Assembly: GCF_021032705.1 (NCBI RefSeq)
Contig: NZ_JAHVXI010000004.1
Coordinates: 1 to 64,000 of the forward strand
Reading direction: 5' to 3'
Source of the DNA: Psychroserpens luteolus
GTDB lineage: Bacteria > Bacteroidota > Bacteroidia > Flavobacteriales > Flavobacteriaceae
Length of the DNA stretch: 64,000 nt
Positions 46,203 to 54,116 of the stretch are shown here, one piece after another; position 1 is the stretch's first letter; each line of letters opens with the position of its first letter. Below the pieces are notes generated by a model that saw nothing but the letters and a program-made list of their open reading frames with translations, searched no databases and was not told the origin of the DNA. A program made the position numbers and the translations under genes.

Positions 46203-46919
46203 TTAAAAGCTTTTCTTTTTAATCGTATAATCTATAGTTTTTCTTTTCATCCAAAGATAGGCAAAGCAATCAGTCAAAGGAGATAGTAATCGTTTGCGTA
46301 AGCCAAATTTGGAAGTACCTGCTAGTCTGGGAAAATGGTTAACAGGGACTTGTTTTACTGTACCTTTTTGAAGTAAAATCATAGCAGGTAAAAAACGATG
46401 TAAACCCTTAAACATTGGAATTCGTTTGGCATAATCTGTTCTAATCACCTTTAGTGGACAGCCTGTATCTTGCATGCCATCATTTGTAAATACTCTTCGA
46501 ATGCGGTTGGCTATTTTTGAGGATAGTTTTTTTATCAAACGATCTTGTCTATCTACTCTAACTCCTGTGACAAGGTCATAATCTTCGATATGTTCAAGCA
46601 GTAAATTAAAATCGTCTGGCGATGTTTGTAAATCGGCATCAATATACCCAATTAAAGGTGTATCAATATGATCAAAACCAGCTTTTAGTGCAGCACTTAA
46701 GCCTTTGTTTTCAGAAAACAGAATATAATCAAAAGCAACGTTTGTATTGCAAATAGATTCTATCATGGACTGGCTGTTATCGGTAGAGCAATCATTTACA
46801 AAAAGCACCTTGGTCTTTAACGAAGCATTGTTTAGATAGGATAGCAGCTCTTTTTCTAAACGAATAAGATTGGCTTCCTCATTAAACACAGGAACAATTA
46901 TGGTAAATGTATAATCCAT
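46203..46919 (-). CDS. Glycosyltransferase family 2
   Basis: A 238-aa GT-A enzyme of the polyprenyl-phosphate glycosyltransferase type (DPM1/ArnC-like). N-terminal TIIVPVFNEEANL (about 6-18), NDCSTDNSQSMI, and the metal motif IGYIDADLQTSPDDF (about 91-105) are present; QDTGCPLKVIR is typical of this group. No C-terminal membrane helices, so it would be peripheral. Convergent with PAP2, which would suit a shared lipid-carrier context, but that is inference. Confidence 0.92.
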   Translation of the reverse strand: MDYTFTIIVPVFNEEANLIRLEKELLSYLNNASLKTKVLFVNDCSTDNSQSMIESICNTNVAFDYILFSENKGLSAALKAGFDHIDTPLIGYIDADLQTSPDDFNLLLEHIEDYDLVTGVRVDRQDRLIKKLSSKIANRIRRVFTNDGMQDTGCPLKVIRTDYAKRIPMFKGLHRFLPAMILLQKGTVKQVPVNHFPRLAGTSKFGLRKRLLSPLTDCFAYLWMKRKTIDYTIKKKSF

Positions 46920-47017
46920 TACTAAAAGTTAGTCTTACAAAAATATTCTTTTTAATCTGCTTGCTGTTGATTTGGTTTGATATAAAAATTGTTATTTTGT
47001 GACTTCAATTCGTATCA

Positions 47018-47956
47018 ATGAAAATACTCGTTACTGGAGCAGTTGGTTTTATAGGTTCTCATACAGCAGAACGTTTGCAAAGTCTTGGACATGATGTTAT
47101 TGGTTTAGACAATTTTAGTAACTATTACAGTTTAGAACTAAAGCAGCTCAATGCCGAAGCCTTGACCCAAAAAGGAATTACGATCTTAAAGAAAGATTTA
47201 CGTGACGATGATTTAGCTAGTGTTTTACCAAAAGACATTGACTATATTTTTCATTTTGCGGCACAACCAGGGATTTCACAATCCTCTACTTTTGAAGATT
47301 ATTTTAGCAATAATATTATTGCAACAAAACATTTGATCGATTTTGCAGAACGATGTAAAGACCTGAAATTATTTGTCAATATAGGGACCTCTTCCATTTA
47401 TGGACTTGAGGCGACGTTTCCCGAAGACTATGTGCCTAAACCAGCATCGCATTATGGTGTCACTAAATTAGCAGCCGAGCAATTAGTACTTCAAAAAAGC
47501 CGAGAGAAAAAGTTACCAGCGTGCTCATTGCGTTTATATTCGGTAATAGGTCCTCGTGAACGCCCAGAAAAAATGTATACAAAATTAATTGCCTTAGGTT
47601 TAAAAGATGAGGCCTTTCCTCTATTTGAAGGTAGCGACAAACATCTACGAAGTTTTACCTATGTAGACGATATTGTTGATGGTGTGGTAAGTGTGATCGA
47701 TAATGAAATAAAAGTTGAGGGTGAGATCATTAATTTAGGGACTGAAGTAGAGCATACCACTAAAGAAGGCATCGAAACTGTAGAAACTGTTTTAGGAAAG
47801 CCTATAGCAATTAATGTCATTCCTAAACGTCCAGGTGATCAATCACGTACAAAGGCTAATATTGATAAAGCAAAGCGATTATTAGATTACAATCCGCAAA
47901 CAACATTGTTAGAAGCTGTAAAGAAGCAAGTAGAATGGTATAAGGCTAACTTTTAA
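47018..47956 (+). CDS. NAD-dependent sugar-nucleotide epimerase/dehydratase
   Basis: A 312-aa extended SDR. The cofactor loop TGAVGFIGSHTAERL is at residues 6-20, followed by GLDNFSNYYSLELK, which resembles UDP-glucuronate 4-epimerases and UDP-glucose 4-epimerases; the catalytic Ser lies in GTSSIYG and Tyr/Lys in HYGVTKLAAE. RPGDQSRTKANIDKAKRLL fits the C-terminal substrate domain. Exact sugar unknown. Its coding end overlaps the convergent meaB gene by 11 bp. Confidence 0.92.
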   Translation: MKILVTGAVGFIGSHTAERLQSLGHDVIGLDNFSNYYSLELKQLNAEALTQKGITILKKDLRDDDLASVLPKDIDYIFHFAAQPGISQSSTFEDYFSNNIIATKHLIDFAERCKDLKLFVNIGTSSIYGLEATFPEDYVPKPASHYGVTKLAAEQLVLQKSREKKLPACSLRLYSVIGPRERPEKMYTKLIALGLKDEAFPLFEGSDKHLRSFTYVDDIVDGVVSVIDNEIKVEGEIINLGTEVEHTTKEGIETVETVLGKPIAINVIPKRPGDQSRTKANIDKAKRLLDYNPQTTLLEAVKKQVEWYKANF

Positions 47957-49025
47957 GAGAGAATAAATAGTCTGCAGCAACAAACGGGGTTGTTTTTCCC
48001 TCTTCAATTAATTGTAATTGAGCCTTGAGTTCTTTTTTTATGGTTGACTGATTGAAAAAATCAGATTTTAAACGCTCCTCAATAGTTTGAAGCAACCAAA
48101 ACTTATTTTGCTCTGTTCTGTTGTGTTCAAAAAAACCATTAGACTTTGTATGTGTTATATATTCTGAAATCAACGTCCATAAGTCATCAATACCTTCACG
48201 TTGTAAAGCACTACAAAGCGTTACCTTAGGTTGCCATTCAGACTCTTTTTGCGGATAGAGATGCAAAGCCCTGTTAAATTCAACTTTGGCAAGTTTAGCT
48301 GCCTTTAAATTTTCACCATCTGCTTTGTTGATAGCAATAGCATCTGCCATTTCAATAATACCGCGTTTGATACCTTGAAGCTCATCTCCCGCACCAGCAA
48401 TTTTGAGCAATAAAAAGAAATCAACCATACTATGAACAGCGGTTTCGCTTTGTCCAACACCAACTGTTTCTATAATAATCGTATCAAAACCTGCAGCTTC
48501 ACAAAGAATAATAGTCTCACGCGTTTTACGAGCCACACCACCAAGCGATGTGCCAGAAGGTGAAGGTCTAATAAAGGCGTTGTCATTTTTTACAAGATCT
48601 TCCATACGTGTTTTGTCACCCAAAATACTGCCTTTGCTCAAACTACTACTTGGGTCAACGGCCAATACAGCCACTTTTTTACCAATAGCTGTAAGATGCA
48701 TACCTAAGGCTTCAATAAATGTGCTTTTTCCAACACCTGGAACACCAGTGATTCCAATACGAACCGATGTGTTGGCATATGGTAAACAGTGCGTTATAAT
48801 ATCATGTGCCTTTTCTAAATGCTTTGGGTTAGCACTTTCAACTAAAGTAATCGCTCTACTAAGCGAAGTGATATTTCCGTTTAAAATTTCAGAAACTAAA
48901 TCTTGAGTGCTAGGTTGAAGGCGTCTTTTCTTCTGAATTGTTTTTATAGAAGAAGCATTGGTGATATCAGATTGCGAAACACCATCCTTTTCATGTAAAG
49001 CAGACGATTTAGATTTTTTTGACAA
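47946..49025 (-). CDS. meaB: Methylmalonyl-CoA mutase-associated GTPase MeaB
   Basis: A 359-aa G3E-family GTPase that protects and reloads B12-dependent methylmalonyl-CoA mutase. The P-loop is GITGVPGVGKSTFI (about 91-104); DPSSSLSKGSILGDKTRM, SGTSLGGVARKTRE and ETVGVGQSE follow as in ArgK/MeaB; the NKAD guanine motif is INKADGEN. A 60-residue N-terminal Lys/Ser extension precedes the core. The mutase genes are not in the window. DUF2911 gene lies directly upstream. Confidence 0.95.
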   Translation of the reverse strand: MSKKSKSSALHEKDGVSQSDITNASSIKTIQKKRRLQPSTQDLVSEILNGNITSLSRAITLVESANPKHLEKAHDIITHCLPYANTSVRIGITGVPGVGKSTFIEALGMHLTAIGKKVAVLAVDPSSSLSKGSILGDKTRMEDLVKNDNAFIRPSPSGTSLGGVARKTRETIILCEAAGFDTIIIETVGVGQSETAVHSMVDFFLLLKIAGAGDELQGIKRGIIEMADAIAINKADGENLKAAKLAKVEFNRALHLYPQKESEWQPKVTLCSALQREGIDDLWTLISEYITHTKSNGFFEHNRTEQNKFWLLQTIEERLKSDFFNQSTIKKELKAQLQLIEEGKTTPFVAADYLFSLKS

Positions 49026-49032
49026 ACTTCGT

Positions 49033-49608
49033 TTATTTTTTGTCTTTTAATACACTTAAAGGTACTGCTATTTTTGTATTATCCCAAGCCATAGTAAGTT
49101 TGAGATTATCTGTTGAGTTGTCAAAGGCGATAGTAAACTGTTCAACTGTGGTGTCTAATTTTTCTACAGGAACGTCAATTTCTAAAATGTCATAGTTAGG
49201 GTCCCACATCACTTGCATTTCTTCATCAACTCCCCACGGATACTGTTTTTTATTAAAAATGACATTCCAAACAGAATCCTTAGGAACCGTCCATAAGGTA
49301 TACTTTCCTTTAGGTAAATAGATGCCTTGTATCATCAAGTCTTTATTCGTTTCAAAAGTGGTGGCTTCATTTGCTCCAGTTCGCCAAACTTTGTTGTATG
49401 GCACTAGAGCACCAAAAATTTCACGACCTTTTTTAGAGGGTCTATTATAGAATACTTCTAGTTTTAAATCGTTATTGAGTTTAAACTCGACAGTGTCTTT
49501 CGGACTCAAACGATTAGAAAAAATATCCTCAACAAAATAAGAATATAAAAAGAGACCAACGGCGACTATAGATAATGTAACAAGTAGGCGTTTTAAAAAG
49601 GTATTCAT
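49033..49608 (-). CDS. DUF2911 membrane-anchored protein
   Basis: A 191-aa protein with an N-terminal hydrophobic anchor (about 8-25). The body has the DUF2911 pattern: VFYNRPSKKGREIFGALVPYN, WRTGANEATTFET, LPKGKYTLWTVP and FTIAFDNS. Probably faces the periplasm. Role unknown. It is upstream of meaB by 7 bp, likely co-transcribed; a TAnnTTTG box on the minus strand (plus CAAAGATA, 49641-49648) lies just upstream. Confidence 0.87.
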   Translation of the reverse strand: MNTFLKRLLVTLSIVAVGLFLYSYFVEDIFSNRLSPKDTVEFKLNNDLKLEVFYNRPSKKGREIFGALVPYNKVWRTGANEATTFETNKDLMIQGIYLPKGKYTLWTVPKDSVWNVIFNKKQYPWGVDEEMQVMWDPNYDILEIDVPVEKLDTTVEQFTIAFDNSTDNLKLTMAWDNTKIAVPLSVLKDKK

Positions 49609-49787
49609 AGCAAAAACAAGATTGAAACTAAAATAAGTATCAAAGATAAATTAAATTGAAATCTTAAGTAACTACTTAACGCGAAATTGTATAAATTTCT
49701 TATTATTTTTAAAAAAATCACGCAAATTTTGCAACACTCACTTTTTTGTGTCGTCTTTAAAGTGAACTCAACCAAACCAAAAGAGAT

Positions 49788-50345
49788 TTGAATACATTTC
49801 AAGTTGACATCATTGAGCAATGCAAGCAGAATAATCGAACTGCGCAATTAAAACTATACAATCAATATTGTGATGGTATGTACACAGTTGCCATGCGATT
49901 TGTAAAGGATTCTATGGAAGCTGAAGATATCGTACAAGAAGCCTTTATTAAAGCATTTGCAAAATTGAATCAGTATAAAGCTGAAGTGACTTTTGGAGCT
50001 TGGTTAAAACGTATCGTAGTTAATAAGAGTATCGACTGTTTGAAATCCAAGAAACAGCATTTGCAAGAATTGGATGAGGTGCACCTAAAAGTAGTCGACT
50101 CGAGTTATGAAAACGAATGGTTAGTAGATGATACAATGACTTTAGATGAGATTAAAGAGGCTATTCAAAAGTTACCAGACAAATATCGCTATGTAGTGAC
50201 ATTATATCTGGTCGAAGGATACGATCATCAAGAGATTTCTGAAATTTTAAACATCACAGAAATTGCATCTCGTACACAACTATCTAGGGGAAAATCGAAA
50301 TTAAAAGAACTGTTAATACCTATTAAAAATGGCACAAGATCTTAG
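49788..50345 (+). CDS. ECF-type RNA polymerase sigma factor
   Basis: A 185-aa sigma-70 family protein. Region 2 contains LYNQYCDGMYTVAMRFVKDSMEAEDIVQEAFIKAF (split across about 24-58), region 4 contains LPDKYRYVVTLYLVEGYDHQEISEILNI (about 128-155) and SRTQLSRGKSKLKELL. Start is TTG 49788; no ATG fits before region 2. Its last 17 bp overlap the next gene, a membrane protein placed like an anti-sigma factor. Promoter targets unknown; the repeat protein at 51065 is an obvious candidate. Confidence 0.93.
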   Translation: MNTFQVDIIEQCKQNNRTAQLKLYNQYCDGMYTVAMRFVKDSMEAEDIVQEAFIKAFAKLNQYKAEVTFGAWLKRIVVNKSIDCLKSKKQHLQELDEVHLKVVDSSYENEWLVDDTMTLDEIKEAIQKLPDKYRYVVTLYLVEGYDHQEISEILNITEIASRTQLSRGKSKLKELLIPIKNGTRS

Positions 50346-50910
50346 AAATTTATTTAAAGAAGAGCAGAAGCAGTCGCGATTAAAAATGAGCGAAGGTCAT
50401 GAAGCACGCTTTCTTAAAAAATTAGATGAGGCATTACCGCAAAAACAAACGATCAAAAAACGTTTCAGTATGCTACAAATTGCTGCGAGTATTGTCATTC
50501 TAATTGGATTAGCGTTTGGAGCTTATAAGTTTTTTAATCAACCACAGTCTATTGAAAATACGGTTGTAAGCAATGACGATCCTGCAAAAGAGGAGCAGCT
50601 TAAATCTTTAGGTGATATTTCACCCGATTTAAAAAAGGTGGAAGATTACTATTTAGCTAACATTAATTTAGAGTTATCTAAAGTGAAACAAACACCTGAG
50701 AACAAAGAATTGTTTGATGGTTATGTTGTAAGACTTGCCGAGTTAAATCAGGAGTACAAACGTTTATCGGTTGAATTGACCAATAACGGTCCTAATGAAT
50801 TAACAGTAAGCGCATTGATAGATAATTTAAAGTTACGTCTTAATTTATTGTATCGCTTAAAAGAACAATTACATGATTTAAATACTTCGGAAGGAGTTAT
50901 AAAAACCTAA
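50329..50910 (+). CDS. Probable anti-sigma factor, single-pass membrane protein
   Basis: A 193-aa protein: about 47 charged residues, one membrane helix (about 51-67, MLQIAASIVILIGLAFGAY), then a helical periplasmic part (YYLANINLELSKVKQ ... LRLNLLYRLKEQLHDL). No zinc-binding HxxxCxxC motif. The 17-bp overlap with the sigma gene and the topology support an anti-sigma role; this is inference from context. Confidence 0.75.
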   Translation: MAQDLRNLFKEEQKQSRLKMSEGHEARFLKKLDEALPQKQTIKKRFSMLQIAASIVILIGLAFGAYKFFNQPQSIENTVVSNDDPAKEEQLKSLGDISPDLKKVEDYYLANINLELSKVKQTPENKELFDGYVVRLAELNQEYKRLSVELTNNGPNELTVSALIDNLKLRLNLLYRLKEQLHDLNTSEGVIKT

Positions 50911-50972
50911 TACTCTGAACTGTTAATCACAAGGTGTCAAAAGCATCCTATTTCAGAATTAAAAATAATACA

Positions 50973-51026
50973 ATGAAACATCTAACAGATAAGTTTGTTC
51001 TAAAAATGATAAATAGAAAAGCTTAG
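50973..51026 (+). other. 17-codon open frame between the anti-sigma and repeat-protein genes
   Basis: ATG 50973 to TAG 51026 encodes MKHLTDKFVLKMINRKA. It could be a tiny leader peptide or a remnant of a lost gene. Only its position supports it. Confidence 0.2.
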
Positions 51027-51064
51027 ATGTAGCATGTGACAAATTAAAAAAATATAATAATCTC

Positions 51065-52624
51065 ATGAAAACAAAATTTAAACTACTATTACTAATGTTT
51101 TTCTGTTTCACGATAAGTGTTTCAGCACAACAGAAGTTAACGAAAGTGTCGAAGAAAATTGATGTTACCAAAGATGTAACCATTGACTTAAACACCAGCT
51201 ATGTACAAATAGAGATTGATACATGGAATAAGAACACACTAGAAATTGAAGCCTATATTGAAGGAGAGAAATTATCTAAAGAAGAACTACAAGAAGCACT
51301 TGAAGACTGGAATTTAAAGGTAGAAGGTTCTGGAAGTAATGTGAAGATTACATCTCACGGATCACATGGATCATGGGACCGTTTAGGAGATTTGCGTATT
51401 AATTTAGAAGAACTTGAGGCACTGGAGGTTTTAGGTGACCTAAACTTAGGAGACTTGCCAGAAATGCCAGAAATGCCTGAATTACCAGAAATGCCAGAAT
51501 TGGCAAATATTGAAATTCCTGAAATGCCTGAGCTACCAGAATTGCCAGAGTTACCAGAAGGGGTTAACAATATCAGTTTTGATACCGAAGCTTATAAAAA
51601 AGATGGTGAAGCTTATTTAGAAAAATGGAGTCAAGAGTATCCAGCTCAAGATCGTGAGAAAATGAAAGCGTGGGGAAGAAAAATGGCGAAAGTTGATTTT
51701 TCTTCTTATGAAAAACGTATGGAAGAATGGGGAGAGAAGTTTGGAAAAAAGTTTGGTAAGGACTACGCCAAGAAAATGGAAGCTTGGGGCGAAGAATTTG
51801 AAAAGAAATTTGATAAAGAATGGTCTAAGAAAATGGAAGTATGGGGAGAGAAGTATGGAAAAGAAATGGAAATGAGAAGTAAGGAGATTGAAAAACGTAT
51901 GGCCAAACGTGAAAAGGAGATGGAGAAGCGTAGAGAAAAACTAGCGAAACGTCATGAGGAGCGTCACGAGGCACGTCAAGAAGCCCATGAAGCACGCAGA
52001 GAAGCGCATGAAGCACGTCGTGAGAGCTTAGCAAGACGATTAGAAATGAGAAGCGATAAGGTAAAAAGAACGATCAAAATCAAAATGCCTAAAGATGCTA
52101 AATTGGATTTAAATGTAAGACATGGAGAGTTAAAAATGTCTTCGGTAATACACAACCTAAAAGCAGATATATCACACGCTACACTAGTAGCAAATCACAT
52201 TGATGGAAGCGAGACTTCCATCAGTGTGTCTTATTCTCCAGTCGACGTAGTGACTTGGAGTAATGGAGAACTCAACTTAAAATATGTTGAAGATGCACAT
52301 TTAAATACAGTTGGTATTTTGAGACTCAATAGCAACTCATCAGATTTACATATTAATGATCTTACTGGTAATGCTATTATTGATGGAAGTTTCGGAGACC
52401 TGTCTATTTCTAATATTACAGACTCGTTTAGTAACCTTAATGTGGTTTTAGAGAATAGTGAGGCCGTCATCAAATTACCAAGAACAGATTATAGCGTGTA
52501 TTTTAAAGGCAATCGTTCGCGATTAAATAATGAAATGGCTACTCAAAGAACCATTGAAACTGGTAATGGGTCTAAAGCCATCGTACTCAACGCTAAATTT
52601 AGTGATGTGGTATTGAAGCAATAA
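51065..52624 (+). CDS. Secreted repeat protein: beta-helix halves split by Pro-Glu-Met repeats and a charged coil
   Basis: A 519-aa exported protein (signal MKTKFKLLLLMFFCFTISVSAQ). Residues 25-105 (VTIDLNTSYVQIEIDTWNKN) and 335-519 (LDLNVRHGELKMSSVIHNL ... LHINDLTGNAIIDGSFGDL) look like DUF4097-type beta-helix or adhesin-like strands. Between them lie a Leu/Glu/Pro/Met run (PEMPELPEMPEL-type, about 130-170), then Trp-Gly units repeating about every 19 residues (MEEWGEKFGKKFGKDYAKK, MEAWGEEFEKKFDKEWSKK), then an almost pure Lys/Arg/Glu/His coil (about 275-330). Downstream of the ECF sigma/anti-sigma pair; likely an envelope-stress or surface protein. No family named with confidence. Confidence 0.85.
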   Translation: MKTKFKLLLLMFFCFTISVSAQQKLTKVSKKIDVTKDVTIDLNTSYVQIEIDTWNKNTLEIEAYIEGEKLSKEELQEALEDWNLKVEGSGSNVKITSHGSHGSWDRLGDLRINLEELEALEVLGDLNLGDLPEMPEMPELPEMPELANIEIPEMPELPELPELPEGVNNISFDTEAYKKDGEAYLEKWSQEYPAQDREKMKAWGRKMAKVDFSSYEKRMEEWGEKFGKKFGKDYAKKMEAWGEEFEKKFDKEWSKKMEVWGEKYGKEMEMRSKEIEKRMAKREKEMEKRREKLAKRHEERHEARQEAHEARREAHEARRESLARRLEMRSDKVKRTIKIKMPKDAKLDLNVRHGELKMSSVIHNLKADISHATLVANHIDGSETSISVSYSPVDVVTWSNGELNLKYVEDAHLNTVGILRLNSNSSDLHINDLTGNAIIDGSFGDLSISNITDSFSNLNVVLENSEAVIKLPRTDYSVYFKGNRSRLNNEMATQRTIETGNGSKAIVLNAKFSDVVLKQ

Positions 52625-52716
52625 ATATATAGATACGTTTCCCGATGTGAGGCGGAAATTAAAAATAGCCTTTCAAATCGTCTTCATTTCATGTATTTTT
52701 GAGAAAAATAATACGC

Positions 52717-53406
52717 ATGTCTTCTAAAGCGTTTTCTCAAATCTTATCTCAATTAGGTCAACAAGCTCATTACGTTTTAGATCCTTCTATTTCAAAATCG
52801 GACTATGTGGCTTTAGATTTATCAATTACTAACGAAGCATTAAAAACCGTCGATGTCTCTTCTTCGGAAACTTTAGGTGCTTATATCAATACTCATATTA
52901 AAGAACATAAGGGCCAAGTGGCTTATGGTGGTTATTTGGAAACCCGAAATATCTATAGTCGTAGCACGTTTTTTAATGCTGACAATCTTGATACCGAACG
53001 CAATATTCACCTAGGACTCGATTTATGGATTGCTGCAGACACGCCAATCTATGCGCCTCTGGAAGCCGAAGTACATAGCTTTCAAAACAATACCAATTTT
53101 GGCGATTATGGTCCTACAATACTATTAAAGCATAACGTGAGAGATGTAGAGTTTTACACGCTTTACGGACATTTAAGTTTGGCCTCTATCCAAAACCTAA
53201 AAGTCGGACAACAATTCAAACAAGGCGAACAACTAGCAACGCTAGGCGATGCTAATGTGAATGGTGATTATCCGCCGCATTTACACTTTCAGATTATTAA
53301 AGATTTACAAGGACACAAAGGGGATTATCCTGGTGTGTGCTCTAGGCAGGATTTGGAGTTTTATAAAGAGAATTGTTCAGATCCTGGGTTGGTTTTGGGA
53401 TTGTAA
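52717..53406 (+). CDS. M23-family peptidase without signal peptide
   Basis: A 229-aa LytM/M23 protein. ATG 52717 is preferred over TTG 52699. The zinc-site motifs are NIHLGLDLWI (His and Asp, about 98-107) and PPHLHFQI (about 193-200), with LYGHLS between. No signal peptide or membrane helix is seen, which is unusual for a cell-wall hydrolase, so it may act in the cytoplasm or leave by another route. Similar proteins are widespread in Flavobacteria. Confidence 0.85.
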   Translation: MSSKAFSQILSQLGQQAHYVLDPSISKSDYVALDLSITNEALKTVDVSSSETLGAYINTHIKEHKGQVAYGGYLETRNIYSRSTFFNADNLDTERNIHLGLDLWIAADTPIYAPLEAEVHSFQNNTNFGDYGPTILLKHNVRDVEFYTLYGHLSLASIQNLKVGQQFKQGEQLATLGDANVNGDYPPHLHFQIIKDLQGHKGDYPGVCSRQDLEFYKENCSDPGLVLGL

Positions 53407-53450
53407 TAGGTTTTAATCGATGCTATTAGTTAATAAAATGTTAAATAATA

Positions 53451-53464
53451 ACCGAACGTTTGGT
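53451..53464 (+). promoter_or_regulatory. Operator-like palindrome overlapping the tetR promoter
   Basis: ACCGAACGTTTGGT: two half-sites ACCGAA / TTTGGT around CG, with one mismatch in symmetry. It covers the TTG -33 box (53460-53462) of the tetR promoter. A better copy lies at 54071-54088 before the hydrolase gene, so both are probable binding sites for the TetR-like protein. Confidence 0.75.
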
Positions 53465-53489
53465 AAAATACTAAATAGTTCTACATTTG
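53460..53489 (+). promoter_or_regulatory. Promoter of the tetR-like gene
   Basis: TTG at 53460-53462, a 19-bp spacer and TACATTTG at 53482-53489, 4 bp before the ATG. A full consensus match, overlapping the operator-like palindrome; the transcript would be nearly leaderless. Confidence 0.78.
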
Positions 53490-53493
53490 CACT

Positions 53494-54051
53494 ATGAGAC
53501 CACAAAAAGTACAAGATGCACAAATGTTAAACGGACTAATGTCTGTTATGAGATCTAAAGGTTATGATGGTGCTAGTCTTAAAGAGTTATCTGAAGCGAC
53601 AGGATTAAAAAAGGCAAGTCTTTATCACAGGTTTGAAGGAGGAAAAAAGGATATGGCCTCTGCAGTACTCGCGCACTTAGAAGGCATGGTAGAACGAAGT
53701 ATTTATAAAGTACTTGTGGATGAGAATATATCACATAGCGAACGACTTGATACAGTGCTTTCTAGTATAAATGATATGTATAATGGAGGTCTTGAAACTT
53801 GTATGTATCGATCACTTTCCCTTGATTCTGGAATTTCTTTGTTTGGAGATCAAATAAAACAAGGGATAGATCTTTGGATCAATGGTTTTATAAGGTTTGG
53901 TGTGGACAAAGGCATGAATAAAAAAGAAGCCACACAAAAAGCAAATCAAACGTTTATTGATATTCAAGGTAGTCTTGTACTGTCTAAATCGATTGGATCA
54001 ACAGAGCCTTTTATGAATATCCTGGATAACATAAGAAACAGGTATCATTAA
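53494..54051 (+). CDS. TetR/AcrR-family transcriptional regulator
   Basis: A 185-aa repressor-type regulator. The N-terminal helix-turn-helix is ASLKELSEATGLKKASLYHRF (about 27-47, typical LYxxF end), and the helical C-terminal ligand/dimer domain has an LmrA/YxaF-like look (SLDSGISLFGDQIKQGI). It lies between two matching palindromes, one over its own promoter, one before the downstream hydrolase gene, so autoregulation plus control of the hydrolase is expected. Ligand unknown. Confidence 0.93.
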   Translation: MRPQKVQDAQMLNGLMSVMRSKGYDGASLKELSEATGLKKASLYHRFEGGKKDMASAVLAHLEGMVERSIYKVLVDENISHSERLDTVLSSINDMYNGGLETCMYRSLSLDSGISLFGDQIKQGIDLWINGFIRFGVDKGMNKKEATQKANQTFIDIQGSLVLSKSIGSTEPFMNILDNIRNRYH

Positions 54052-54070
54052 AAAAATTTAAATATAAATT

Positions 54071-54088
54071 TTACCGAATGTTCGGTAA
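54071..54088 (+). promoter_or_regulatory. Operator-like palindrome before the hydrolase gene
   Basis: TTACCGAATGTTCGGTAA: perfect 8-bp half-sites around a 2-bp centre, 28 bp upstream of the hydrolase ATG. It shares ACCGAA-NN-TTyGGT with the palindrome at 53451-53464. Confidence 0.8.
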
Positions 54089-54116
54089 TTAAATATAATC
54101 ACAATTACTAAAAACA

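Noticed and set aside
51470-51560. Short-period repeats around CCAGAAATGCCTGA, at first sight like a repeat array
   Set aside because: They are in frame and encode the Pro-Glu-Met/Leu run of the exported protein; there are no spacers, so it is not CRISPR.
51355-51570. 71-codon minus-strand frame rich in Gly-Asn-Ser-Gly
   Set aside because: It is only the complement of the PEMPEL repeat coding sequence.
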